A stretch of 64,000 bases of DNA from Blautia hominis (lineage in GTDB: Bacteria; Bacillota; Clostridia; Lachnospirales; Lachnospiraceae), in assembly GCA_002270465.1 (NCBI GenBank), contig NQOF01000003.1, positions 434,001 to 498,000 on the forward strand, in the 5' to 3' direction. Both the position numbers and the translations under genes were made by a program. The notes under the pieces are model-generated. The model searched no databases and was not told the DNA's origin. It saw only the letters and a list, made by a program, of their open reading frames with translations. This document shows, in pieces, positions 1-8,587 of this stretch (position 1 is the stretch's first letter; each line of letters starts with the position of its first letter).

Positions 1-1
1 A

Positions 2-1303
2 AACAGGGAGTATCCGGATATCAAACTTGTTGTGCTGAGCAGTTATGACAATTTTGAATATGTGAGGGAAGCGCTTGTAAACGGTGCCGTGGACTATGTG
101 CTGAAGCCAACGCTTAATCCGGAGGAGCTGCTGAAGATCGTGAGCAGGGCAGCGAAAAAGGTTCCTGATCTGGAATTGAAACGGAAAGCCGCATCCAGCG
201 CTGACGACATACTTGAAACTTATCTGACCCAGGAAAATGGCGTACATGCGGAGGCATTTCAGGGACTATTTCCCCATAGCTGTTACAGGCTGTTTCTGCT
301 TCCACTCTGTTATAGGGATGGTAACGGTATTGATATGTCACCGGTCCTTTATGAGAAAGTAGAATCATTTTTGAAAGGAATTACATACTGCAGCTATTTA
401 AAATTCCTGCGCGGCCAGGAAACTCTGTGCGTGGTGCTGAATTACAGCGTAAAAGATGATGAGAAGCTTATCCATGCCCTGGAGGTCTTCATGGGACAGC
501 TTGGATTGATTTCAGAACGCGTTTTGGGGGTTCTGGGAGTCCGCCATATGCGGATGGAGGAACTGAAAAGGGAATATCAGGAGTCCGAAGTTGTGGAGAA
601 GGAGATTTTCTATAACAGAGGAATGCATCTTTATAAAAAGGAAACAGGGGCAGCAGGCAAAATGCCTTGGGAGAAATTTGATTTCAGGAAGTTCACATCT
701 TTTATAGCTGTATGCAAATATCACGAGGCCATAGAATTGTACCGCTCTTATATTTATGGAGCAGTAAATAACCAGATGCAGGAGTTTAAGCTTAAAAACC
801 AGACAAAGAATCTTCTGTATAATCTTATTGGGAGCTGTGAAGAGCATATCCGTGAACTGGAAGAGATCAGACGAGAGTATTTTGTGAAAATAGAGCAGGT
901 CATGTATTGCGATGATTTCCTGGCAGTTTTTGATGAAATGCTGTACAAGCTGGAGGAAGTGATGGTGAATACAGAAGACGATCAGAATGTCTATCTGGGA
1001 AAAATTTTGGACTATATACAGGAGCACTATGCGGAAGAGCTTAATCTGCAGAGTCTTGCAGAGGAGTTTAATTTCAGCTATTCCTATCTGTCTGCGTATT
1101 TTAACCAGCACATATCTGAGGGGTTCAGCGGATATCTCAACCATATCCGTATCCAAAAAGCCTGTGAATTCCTGGAGCGATCCAATCTTTCTATTGCACA
1201 GATAGGTTCGGCTGTGGGATATGCGGACCAAAGCTATTTCTGCCGGGTGTTCAAGAAAGCTACTGGGAGTACGCCAAGTATGTACAGACGTGGGATCCGG
1301 TGA
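2..1303 (+). CDS. YesN-type response regulator, AraC family (5' end outside window)
   Basis: DNA-binding response regulator of a carbohydrate-sensing two-component system. The frame is already open at base 2, so the phospho-acceptor Asp and the true start lie upstream; the first visible GTG (base 32) is inside the receiver domain. Visible receiver features are LSSYDNFEYVREAL and the conserved Lys of YVLKPTLNPEEL. A long divergent middle region follows, then a C-terminal AraC double helix-turn-helix over the last 100 residues (LAEEFNFSYSYLSAYF, IAQIGSAVGYADQSYF, FKKATGSTP). The stop overlaps the start of the kinase gene (TGATG), so the two are translationally coupled. It probably controls the glycosidase gene downstream. 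Family assignment is firm; the ligand is unknown. Confidence 0.93.
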   Translation, partial: NREYPDIKLVVLSSYDNFEYVREALVNGAVDYVLKPTLNPEELLKIVSRAAKKVPDLELKRKAASSADDILETYLTQENGVHAEAFQGLFPHSCYRLFLLPLCYRDGNGIDMSPVLYEKVESFLKGITYCSYLKFLRGQETLCVVLNYSVKDDEKLIHALEVFMGQLGLISERVLGVLGVRHMRMEELKREYQESEVVEKEIFYNRGMHLYKKETGAAGKMPWEKFDFRKFTSFIAVCKYHEAIELYRSYIYGAVNNQMQEFKLKNQTKNLLYNLIGSCEEHIRELEEIRREYFVKIEQVMYCDDFLAVFDEMLYKLEEVMVNTEDDQNVYLGKILDYIQEHYAEELNLQSLAEEFNFSYSYLSAYFNQHISEGFSGYLNHIRIQKACEFLERSNLSIAQIGSAVGYADQSYFCRVFKKATGSTPSMYRRGIR

Positions 1304-3009
1304 TGCGTATGAAGAAAAAAATATATCTCAACAGTATGGTGACAAAGATTTTGGCAGTCGTCACCTTTGGACTCCTATGCGGCATCTTAATGGTCACTGT
1401 GATCATAATCAGCATATCCAAAAGTGTTTTTGTGGATACCTACGGGGAGTCCCAGAAAAAGGTGTTTTTCAGGATTGAGAATGAACTGAATTCGTATCAC
1501 GAGGACCTGATGAAGCTGTTCAATCAGGTCAATTCAAGCTGGAATCTGAAGCTGTATCTGCAGCAGGAGAACTCCAATCCCCAGCAGGCATTTAAGATTG
1601 CATACAGTGCGGATCAGGATATGAAGAAAGCGATTCCGTCCAGCATGGATGATATTAGTGTTATGGCGGTGAGTAAGAGCGGGGGCAGTTATCTGGACCG
1701 GGAGGAGCGGATCATAACGCCTGTGAATGAGATCATGGAGTCAGAGGAGGCAAAATACGCCATGGAAAACCCGGAAACTGCCCACTATGTGCTCAAAGAC
1801 AGCGGATATACATCTACAACCAGAGATGTCCCTGTGCTTATGGCAGTCAAAGCCCTGAGGTCTCCCGGAAGCGTAACACCTTATGGGGTGGCTTACGTGA
1901 CGCTGAAAGAAAAAGATTTTAAGGAGTATTACGATTATTTTACGTCTGATTACGCCGAATTCTATTTGGCAGATGAGGCAGGTATTGTCATCTCTTCCTC
2001 GGACAAGGAATCATTGGGCGAAAAAGTCCCAGATAAGAATCCGCATACAAGTATAACCCTGGAGAAAGAACTTCCATATTACAAGTGTACTGCTTACGGT
2101 ATTATTGACAGTAAAAAGGCGTTGGAGGACCTGTATAATGTACCCATGATCGTGGCAATCTGTGTTACGGTCATGGCCGTGACGGGGATTATCATATTTT
2201 ATTTTGTAAGCCAGACAGCAAAGCCTTTGTCGGAGATGGTGGATAAGATGTCAAATGCCGGGGAAACCAAATATGACGAACATATAAACCTCACCGGGTC
2301 AAAGGAGATAGAAGAACTGTCCCGCACCTACAATGCAATGCTGGATGAGATGAACCGATACATAGAGGAACTGATGACCAGCCAGAAGGAGAAGCGGAAA
2401 GCAGAGATTTCAGCCCTGCAGATGCAGATCAATCCTCACTATATCTATAATACATTGGCAAGCATAAAGTGGCTTATCTTCCAGGGAAATGTTGAGAGAT
2501 CAACGAAGACCATTGATGCGTTTATTTCGCTACTGAGAAATACGATCAGCAATACAGATGAATATATTCCCATAGTCAAAGAGATTGAAAATCTGAAAAA
2601 TTATGTGCTGATCAACAATACCAGATATGGTGATAAAATACAGGTGGAATATTTTGTTACGTTTGGATGTGAGGAATACAGAATTCCCAAAATGATCCTC
2701 CAGCCCTTTGTCGAAAATGCCTTTTTCCATGCATTTCCCTATGGGGCAGAGGGAAGCATAAAGATTCTGGTACGCACCTTGGGAGGCAGACTTCAGATTC
2801 AGATCATAGACAATGGAATCGGAATACCGGATGAACAGCTCAGTGAACTGCATGAGAAAAACGGAAAGGCACAGCATTACAGTGGAATCGGGATCAAGAA
2901 TGTGGATGACCGGTTAAAACTGTTATATGGCAGTGCATACGGGATCCGTGTGGAAAGCCGGGAGCATGAAGGGACAACCGTGACCATATCTGTGCCGGCC
3001 GATAAGTAG
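1303..3009 (+). CDS. YesM-type sensor histidine kinase
   Basis: Membrane kinase partner of the preceding regulator. ATG at 1303 overlaps the regulator stop; GTG 1300 and ATG 1309 are alternatives. One membrane segment lies near residues 13-35, an extracytoplasmic sensor region follows to about 275, a second membrane segment sits at about 280-302, then a HAMP linker. The cytoplasmic part carries the His_kinase (PF06580) block with the phospho-acceptor His in QMQINPHYIYNTL and an HATPase domain with the N box (QPFVENAFFHAF) and G boxes (IIDNGIGIP, GIGIKNVDDRL). About 569 residues, a normal length. The glycosidase starts 158 bp downstream, suggesting that the sensed molecule is a polysaccharide or its breakdown product. 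Confidence 0.94.
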   Translation: MRMKKKIYLNSMVTKILAVVTFGLLCGILMVTVIIISISKSVFVDTYGESQKKVFFRIENELNSYHEDLMKLFNQVNSSWNLKLYLQQENSNPQQAFKIAYSADQDMKKAIPSSMDDISVMAVSKSGGSYLDREERIITPVNEIMESEEAKYAMENPETAHYVLKDSGYTSTTRDVPVLMAVKALRSPGSVTPYGVAYVTLKEKDFKEYYDYFTSDYAEFYLADEAGIVISSSDKESLGEKVPDKNPHTSITLEKELPYYKCTAYGIIDSKKALEDLYNVPMIVAICVTVMAVTGIIIFYFVSQTAKPLSEMVDKMSNAGETKYDEHINLTGSKEIEELSRTYNAMLDEMNRYIEELMTSQKEKRKAEISALQMQINPHYIYNTLASIKWLIFQGNVERSTKTIDAFISLLRNTISNTDEYIPIVKEIENLKNYVLINNTRYGDKIQVEYFVTFGCEEYRIPKMILQPFVENAFFHAFPYGAEGSIKILVRTLGGRLQIQIIDNGIGIPDEQLSELHEKNGKAQHYSGIGIKNVDDRLKLLYGSAYGIRVESREHEGTTVTISVPADK

Positions 3010-3167
3010 ACAGCCTTCTTACATATACGGGAAAAAATACAAAATTATAAATAAAGTCCTATTATAGGTAGAAATATTAAAAAAACACCGGAATATAGTC
3101 CTAAAGGTATCGAAAGGAGATGTGATATTATAGAAAAAAATTAGAAAGTTTAGGAGAAGATGGAAAA

Positions 3168-6005
3168 ATGGGGAAACTATTTAGAAGGGCTGCTGCATTT
3201 GCACTGACAGGTGCATTGACTATATCATCCGGCTTTCCGGTTATGCATGTGCGGGCAGAAGATACCGATTTTGCCGTGGAGGGGCAGTCTGAAATTTCAC
3301 AGTTTATGGATTGCTTCCTGCCCATGCCTGTTATGGATCCAAGTGGTCTTTCTGCCGATTGCTGGGGCGCAGAGGAAGTAGGTCCCCGCGACCAGTACAA
3401 TGGCCTGGAGGACGATGATATGTCTGATTATTCCTATTGGGATGGAGGCATAATCAGGGATGAAGAATCAGGTAAGTATTATATGTTTGCCAGCCGGTGG
3501 GATCAGCGTGGCGGTCATGAAGGAGAAAACGGGTATCCGGGATGGAAACGTTCGGAGGCCATATATGCTGTCAGTGACAATTTATACGGACCTTATGAAG
3601 ACCAGGGGATGCTTTGGCCCGATTATTATGAAGGGGCAGGGCATAATGTATATCCTTTTGTATTGAGCGGAAATGACCCGCTTTATGAGGAGGGCTACCG
3701 ATATGGCATTGTTTTGGGTGACCCCTGGGAGGTACAGGGCACCATACATCTCTCCAAGACGTTGGAGAACGGGGGCGAATGGACCCATTTTGAGCAGATG
3801 GACTGTGATGGGAGTTTTACCATGACCAATATCAGTATCTTCGTAAGACCGGACGGAAGATATCAGGCAGTCAGCAGAAATGGAGACATTGCCACCGCAG
3901 ATTCTGTAAATGGCCCCTGGCATGTGGAAAGTAACGGATTGTGGTGGAATCTTCCGGGATTGGACACCACAGAGGATGATATGGAAGATCCGGTGATGTG
4001 GTACTCAGATGGGCTGTATCACTGCCTGGTAAATAAGTGGAATGCAAAACAGGCATATTATATGACCTCTTTTGACGGCCTTACGAATTGGACATTGCAT
4101 GAAGGGGCAGCCTATACATCGTATGAAAATTTTTTGAGCTATGAGGACGGTACCGAAAATAACTGGACAAAGCTGGAACGGCCGAATGTATATATTGAAA
4201 ATGGTGAATTAAAAGCCATGCTGCTATCGGTTATAAATGTGGAGAAGGTGGAGGACAGGGCTGATGATCAGAATGGAAGTAAGATTATTGTCACTCCTTT
4301 TGACGGAGCAGCATTAAAAGAATTCGTTGACAGCCGATATGCCGGTACTCTTCCGGAAAGTGATACCACAGCCCAGACATGGCAAAGTGAAAGATATAAT
4401 AATTACGGAGGCAGGACATACCTTCAGATACAGAGACAATCCGGTGTTGAGGGAATAGGGGAATCCGGCAGCTCAGGCTGGTGGTGGCCGGATTGGGAGT
4501 ATGACTGTAAGATTGGATTCTTAAAATATGATCTGCCGGATACGGAAAGAGAAGTGGAAAGTGCTTATCTTTCTTTGAATTATCTGGGGAAAAAGGCGGG
4601 AGACGCAGAAACGGATCGTGTGCGTATTGTCCTGGCTGATCCTGAGTGGATAGAAGGGACAGGTATAGAAGAGGACACACAGGAGGAGGATCTTGCAGGT
4701 TTGAATTTTCCTAAGCTGCATTATGATGCTTCTGACCTTGAAAATACTTCTGTTGTATCTGAAGAATTTGCAGTCAACGATGGCGCAAAGACTGTACAGG
4801 CTGATGTGACAAAGCTGGTCAGAGAATTTAAAGAAAACTATCCGGAAGAACAGTACATAAGCTTTGCGTTAAATGAGACGGAAGCAGGAAATTGCCTTCA
4901 ATTTGGAAGTAAAGAAGCCGGTGAAGGTTATGGAACAAGACTGGTCATAAATTATAAAGAGGGGGCTGCAGTGCAGGATGATGCTCTAAAACTGGCAGTT
5001 GGTATGGCGGAGAAACTGGAGCAGGAACAGACAGAGAGCCAGTGCTATACAGAGGCATCCTGGATGGAAGTACAGTCAGCCCTTGACGAGGCCAGGGCAC
5101 TGCTGGAAGATCCGGATGCAGCCCAGCAAGAGGTGGATGATGCATTCCTGAAACTGATGACTGTGTGTAATCTGCTGGAGAGTAATGTACAGCGGGTAGG
5201 TTTAAAAGCCGTGATTGACGGAGCCAAAGCAATACTGGCAGACAGCGGGGCACCGGAACAATACACATCGGAAAGCATACAGACAGTAAGAGATGCTCTG
5301 GCATATGCGGAGAGTGTATATACTTTTGAAGGTGCGGACCAGACAACCGTCAATGGGGCGGCAACAAGGCTGATGTCTGCAGTGAATTGTCTGCTGATTG
5401 AAGATAGAGATAGCAGACTTGATATCCTGATTCGGAAAGCAGAGGAACTGCTCAATAATAGAGATAAGTATACTGATATCAGTATAAAGGCACTGGAGAC
5501 AGCACTGGCAGCAGCAAAGGACGCAGCAGCGAATCCTCAGGCTGCACTGGAGGAGGCAGAACAGGCATATGAGGATCTGGCAGCAGCCATGACTGCTTTG
5601 GTGAGAAAAGCAGATAAATCTGAATTGAAAAATGCACTGGACAAAGCCAATGAAATCCTGAAAAATCCGGCAGATTATGTGGCAGACACCATCGCAGGTC
5701 TTGCGGAAACGACAGAGAAATCCCAACAGATCTATGAGGATCAGACAGCAGATGCATCGTCAGTGGGTGCAGCTGTAAAAGCGTTGGTGGAAGAAATTCT
5801 GAAAGCCCGCCTCAAAGGTGATGTGAACCTGGATGGAACCGTGGATACGGCAGATACAGCGGAAGTGCTTCAGTATGCAGCAGAATATAAGGAACTTACA
5901 GAGGAACAGCATAAGGCTGCTGATGTAAACGGAGACGGCGTATCAGACAGCAGTGATGCATCCGGGATACTTCAATATGCGTCAGAAAAAATAACAGAGT
6001 TTTAG
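3168..6005 (+). CDS. Secreted beta-propeller glycosidase with DNRLRE, FIVAR and dockerin modules
   Basis: Large extracellular enzyme, 945 residues. A signal peptide (residues 1-28, AFALTGALTISSG, cleavage near VRAED) leads into a five-bladed beta-propeller resembling GH43/GH117-type glycosidases (about 60-390; SYWDGGIIRD and DMEDPVMWYSDG are acidic motifs of this fold). Next come a DNRLRE/CBM96-like module (about 400-595), four alpha-helical FIVAR-like repeats (about 600-880), and a C-terminal type I dockerin with two calcium loops, DVNLDGTVDTAD and DVNGDGVSDSSD. The dockerin implies docking to a cohesin protein or the cell surface; no cohesin is in the window. AGGAGAA sits 9 bases before the ATG. 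The exact glycoside family and substrate are uncertain, probably plant or mucin glycan. Confidence 0.85.
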   Translation: MGKLFRRAAAFALTGALTISSGFPVMHVRAEDTDFAVEGQSEISQFMDCFLPMPVMDPSGLSADCWGAEEVGPRDQYNGLEDDDMSDYSYWDGGIIRDEESGKYYMFASRWDQRGGHEGENGYPGWKRSEAIYAVSDNLYGPYEDQGMLWPDYYEGAGHNVYPFVLSGNDPLYEEGYRYGIVLGDPWEVQGTIHLSKTLENGGEWTHFEQMDCDGSFTMTNISIFVRPDGRYQAVSRNGDIATADSVNGPWHVESNGLWWNLPGLDTTEDDMEDPVMWYSDGLYHCLVNKWNAKQAYYMTSFDGLTNWTLHEGAAYTSYENFLSYEDGTENNWTKLERPNVYIENGELKAMLLSVINVEKVEDRADDQNGSKIIVTPFDGAALKEFVDSRYAGTLPESDTTAQTWQSERYNNYGGRTYLQIQRQSGVEGIGESGSSGWWWPDWEYDCKIGFLKYDLPDTEREVESAYLSLNYLGKKAGDAETDRVRIVLADPEWIEGTGIEEDTQEEDLAGLNFPKLHYDASDLENTSVVSEEFAVNDGAKTVQADVTKLVREFKENYPEEQYISFALNETEAGNCLQFGSKEAGEGYGTRLVINYKEGAAVQDDALKLAVGMAEKLEQEQTESQCYTEASWMEVQSALDEARALLEDPDAAQQEVDDAFLKLMTVCNLLESNVQRVGLKAVIDGAKAILADSGAPEQYTSESIQTVRDALAYAESVYTFEGADQTTVNGAATRLMSAVNCLLIEDRDSRLDILIRKAEELLNNRDKYTDISIKALETALAAAKDAAANPQAALEEAEQAYEDLAAAMTALVRKADKSELKNALDKANEILKNPADYVADTIAGLAETTEKSQQIYEDQTADASSVGAAVKALVEEILKARLKGDVNLDGTVDTADTAEVLQYAAEYKELTEEQHKAADVNGDGVSDSSDASGILQYASEKITEF

Positions 6006-6060
6006 AAAATAAGTCCCTGCTTTGGCATTATTTGTATTGAAGTGGGGACTGTCATAAGAG

Positions 6061-6093
6061 TCCGGCAAAATGTTAAGGTTCTGCCGGATTTTT
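6061..6093 (+). terminator. Rho-independent terminator after the dockerin glycosidase
   Basis: TCCGGCA (6061-6067) pairs with TGCCGGA (6082-6088), followed by a run of T. It lies 55 bp after the glycosidase stop. The remaining 6094-6311 stretch holds only a promoter and no gene. Confidence 0.85.
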
Positions 6094-6260
6094 ATGTTGT
6101 TCAGGTCAATTGACGGATATGATTATGCAATGTCTAAGGGATGGGAAGAAGTGGTAAGGATATGATTAACACACTCATTTCCTGTATAAGATATTAAAGC
6201 AGATATGGCGAAAAGGGATGTTACAGAGACAAAACTGATTACAAAATGGCATTTTTTATT

Positions 6261-6289
6261 AAGACACCCACATCCAAACTTGTTATAAT
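6261..6289 (+). promoter_or_regulatory. Promoter of the araC-clpP pair
   Basis: AAGACA (6261-6266, 4 of 6 to TTGACA) and a perfect TATAAT (6284-6289) with 17 bp between them. The AGGAGG site at about 6297 and ATG 6312 follow closely, so the leader is short. Confidence 0.6.
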
Positions 6290-6311
6290 GACGAGAAGGA
6301 GGCAAAAAACT

Positions 6312-6734
6312 ATGGAACGGCAAAAAGATATTGTAAAACAAGTCCTAAATTATATGGAAGACAACATGGAGAAAGAAATTAACGTAGATAAAATTGCTAA
6401 AAGTGTTGGTTATTCAAAATTTTATCTTAATCGTATATTTTCCGAATGCACGGGGATCACCATCTATAAATACCTGCAAAGCCGCAGGCTTACGATCGCT
6501 GCAGAAAAATTAGTGGAATCCAATGAGCCGATTACACAGATCGCTTATGAAGCCGGATATGATTCACAGCAATCATTTTCCTTTGCTTTTAAGCAGCTAT
6601 ACCTATATCCGCCTAAAACCTATAGAAGTATGGGGGCTTTTATTCCAAAGCAAAACAGAATTTCCTTGTGCGGGAATTTCTATAATACAAAATATATTAT
6701 GTTTATTAGTGAGATCAAGGAGATGGCAGCATGA
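6312..6734 (+). CDS. Small AraC-family transcription regulator
   Basis: 140-residue protein that is almost only an AraC DNA-binding domain, like the SoxS/MarA type: first helix-turn-helix [19 protein letters not shown], second [20 protein letters not shown], then the [13 protein letters not shown] signature. No effector domain is visible; about 30 residues after the HTH could be a small extra element. Start ATG 6312 has a strong GGAGG about 9 bases before it; an upstream in-frame start at 6246 lacks such a site. The stop overlaps the clpP start (ATGA), so both proteins come from one transcript. It may regulate itself and the ClpP paralogue, but no operator is proven. Confidence 0.9.
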   Translation: MERQKDIVKQVLNYMEDNMEKEINVDKIAKSVGYSKFYLNRIFSECTGITIYKYLQSRRLTIAAEKLVESNEPITQIAYEAGYDSQQSFSFAFKQLYLYPPKTYRSMGAFIPKQNRISLCGNFYNTKYIMFISEIKEMAA

Positions 6735-7324
6735 GTACAATTCCTTATGTAGTGGAACAGACGAGCCGGGGAGAACGAAGCTATGATATTTTCTCCCGTT
6801 TGCTGTCAGACAGGATTATTTTTCTGGGGGAAGAGGTTAGTGATACCTCTGCCGGTTTGATCGTGGCACAAATGCTCTTTTTGGAAGCCCAGGACCCAAA
6901 CAAAGAAATTCAGTTATATATTAACAGTCCGGGAGGCTCTGTAACTTCCGGCTTTGCAATTTATGACACCATGAGCTATATAAAATGTGATGTTGCCACC
7001 ATAGGTGTCGGTTTAGCTGCAAGCTTTGGCGCATTTTTGTTAGCCGGAGGCACACCCGGTAAACGTATGGCGTTACCCAATGCTGAAATAATGATACATC
7101 AGCCGGCGATACATGGGAATGGTATTCAAGGACCGGCCAGCGATATAAGAATCATGTCTGAATATATGCAAAAGAACAAACAAAGATTAAACAGAATATT
7201 AGCTGAAAATACAGGACACACGATCGAAGAAATAGAAAGAGATACCGATAGGGATAACTTTATGAGTGCGGAGGAAGCACTCAAATACGGTTTGATTGAC
7301 TCTGTTATTTCAAGAAGACAGTAA
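6731..7324 (+). CDS. clpP: ClpP-type ATP-dependent protease proteolytic subunit (paralogue)
   Basis: Serine peptidase of the ClpP fold, 197 residues, full length. The catalytic Ser is in [12 protein letters not shown], the His in IMIHQPA and the Asp in [12 protein letters not shown], so it should be active. ClpP forms two stacked heptamers and needs an AAA+ partner (ClpX, ClpC or ClpA); none is adjacent. The usual housekeeping clpP lies with tig and clpX, so this copy, coupled by ATGA overlap to an AraC regulator, is probably an accessory paralogue for a particular condition. AAGGAG lies about 10 bases before the ATG. Confidence 0.93.
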   Translation: MSTIPYVVEQTSRGERSYDIFSRLLSDRIIFLGEEVSDTSAGLIVAQMLFLEAQDPNKEIQLYINSPGGSVTSGFAIYDTMSYIKCDVATIGVGLAASFGAFLLAGGTPGKRMALPNAEIMIHQPAIHGNGIQGPASDIRIMSEYMQKNKQRLNRILAENTGHTIEEIERDTDRDNFMSAEEALKYGLIDSVISRRQ

Positions 7325-7326
7325 AA

Positions 7327-7388
7327 ACAGCCGCGTCAGTCAACGGCAAGACGAATGTTCTTCGCCTGCTGTTGTCAGCCGCGGCTGT
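7327..7388. repeat. Imperfect inverted repeat between converging genes
   Basis: ACAGCCGCG (7327-7335) and CGCGGCTGT (7380-7388) form a perfect 9-bp outer stem. The inside also pairs in part (AACGGCAAGACGAA against TTCTTCGCCTGCTGTT). It starts at the clpP stop and may end transcription of clpP; there is no T-run. Confidence 0.5.
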
Positions 7389-7410
7389 CCTTGCCGGAGA
7401 TACCTCCGTG

Positions 7411-7441
7411 TCACACTATTGTTTCCGTCACACTATTGTTT
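7411..7441. repeat. Short tandem duplication across the serine hydrolase stop codon
   Basis: TCACACTATTGTTT occurs at 7411-7424 and again at 7428-7441, period 17. The second copy contains the stop codon of the minus-strand gene; the first would be a duplicate of its last codons, now untranslated. Confidence 0.8.
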
Positions 7442-8396
7442 CAATTTCTTTATTAATAAATTCTATTATATCTTTCGCTGCAGGCTGAAAAAGCGCAGCA
7501 ACAGATACCACGACTTTTTTCGATGGATTCACATAAATCACATTTCCACTGTTCCCCATGGCAGCGTACCCATTTACGATCTTTGTCCACCACAAGTATC
7601 CGTAGGGTAGATCCTCTTTTTTCCATCGGCTGTGTTCCGTGGTACTCTCACGTACCCACGCAGAAGATACGATCTGCCTGCCATTCCATTTCCCTTCCTT
7701 TAAATACAATTGTCCGATCTTTGCCATGTCCATGGCGGTCAATGTCAGCCCCCAGCCGGCCGTGTTGGTCCCGCTTTCATCGGCCACCCAGCCGCTGGCA
7801 TTGTTTTTTTTGACAAATGCAACATGAAGCTTTGATGTGTATAAAATAATATTAGATGGGACAGTGATCCCAAGAGGGGAGAATAGGAATTCCTGTGCGA
7901 AATCAAGCACCGGGCGTCCGGTTGCCCTTGTAAGGATACCGGTCAGTATATCCGGTCCTATTTCTTCCATGTACCTGAACTCCCCGGCAGGCTTCTTTCC
8001 GCCCAATAAATCCAGAGTAGCTTTTACCCAGTCTTTGCTGGAAAACACCTTTGCGTATGGCGTCCACCTGAATTTATAAGGAGCTGTCATGGTCAGCAGG
8101 TGCTTGATGGTGATCGTCTGGATCGTTTTCTCTCCCTTCTTGATTGTGTAGTCGGGGAAGAAATCCAATACTTTCTGGTCAACATTCTTGATATATCCCT
8201 TATCGATCGCAATGCCGATCAATATAGATACGATACTTTTTGTCACTGAGAATACATGGAAGGTATCCGTGGGGGTATATCCATTAAAGTAATTCTCGTA
8301 CAGTGTCTCATTATTTTTGAGGACAACCATACCTGCGATATTGCCATATTCGCAGTTGATTTTTTGCTCCAGTCCTCTGATCTTTTCTTCAAACAT
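7428..8396 (-). CDS. Serine hydrolase of the beta-lactamase/class C (PBP) family
   Basis: Penicillin-binding-like serine hydrolase of about 322 residues. The nucleophile motif SxxK appears as SVTK in FHVFSVTKSIVSIL, followed by the typical IDKGYIKNVDQKVLDFFPDY and TIKHLLTMTAPYKF segments. The C-terminal WWTKIVNGYAAMGNSGNVIYV replaces the HGG-type box with MGNSGN. No signal peptide, so it is probably a cytoplasmic esterase or peptidase and not a resistance enzyme. The start chosen is the ATG at 8396 (MFEEKIRG), which has AAGGAG 8-10 bases upstream; the longer frame to 8471 lacks a site. The substrate is unknown. Confidence 0.85.
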   Translation of the reverse strand: MFEEKIRGLEQKINCEYGNIAGMVVLKNNETLYENYFNGYTPTDTFHVFSVTKSIVSILIGIAIDKGYIKNVDQKVLDFFPDYTIKKGEKTIQTITIKHLLTMTAPYKFRWTPYAKVFSSKDWVKATLDLLGGKKPAGEFRYMEEIGPDILTGILTRATGRPVLDFAQEFLFSPLGITVPSNIILYTSKLHVAFVKKNNASGWVADESGTNTAGWGLTLTAMDMAKIGQLYLKEGKWNGRQIVSSAWVRESTTEHSRWKKEDLPYGYLWWTKIVNGYAAMGNSGNVIYVNPSKKVVVSVAALFQPAAKDIIEFINKEIETIV

Positions 8397-8525
8397 GGTT
8401 TGTTTTCTCCTTGATATTTTTAACGGATATATCCTTAAATTGAGGATAAGCCCTTTAAAAATGGATTGCAAGCACTTTTTTGTATGTATTATCTGCCCAT
8501 AAAATTTTGGGGATTTAAATTTTTA

Positions 8526-8571
8526 GAGACCGTTTCAAGCTTCGCATTTACACAAAGCCGGAAACGGTCTC
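8526..8571 (-). terminator. Strong hairpin after the hybrid kinase gene
   Basis: GAGACCGTTTC (8526-8536) pairs perfectly with GAAACGGTCTC (8561-8571), 17 bp past the kinase stop. On the minus strand the stem is not followed by a clean T-run, so it may be a weak terminator or an mRNA-end structure. Confidence 0.6.
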
Positions 8572-8587
8572 CTTTAGGTTCATAAAT

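Noticed and set aside
5202-5726. 174-codon minus-strand frame within the FIVAR region
   Set aside because: Shadow of repetitive helical coding; Cys/Leu-rich and without a family.
7428-8396. Antibiotic-resistance beta-lactamase
   Set aside because: No signal peptide and the HGG-type box is changed; fits the broad serine hydrolase family better.
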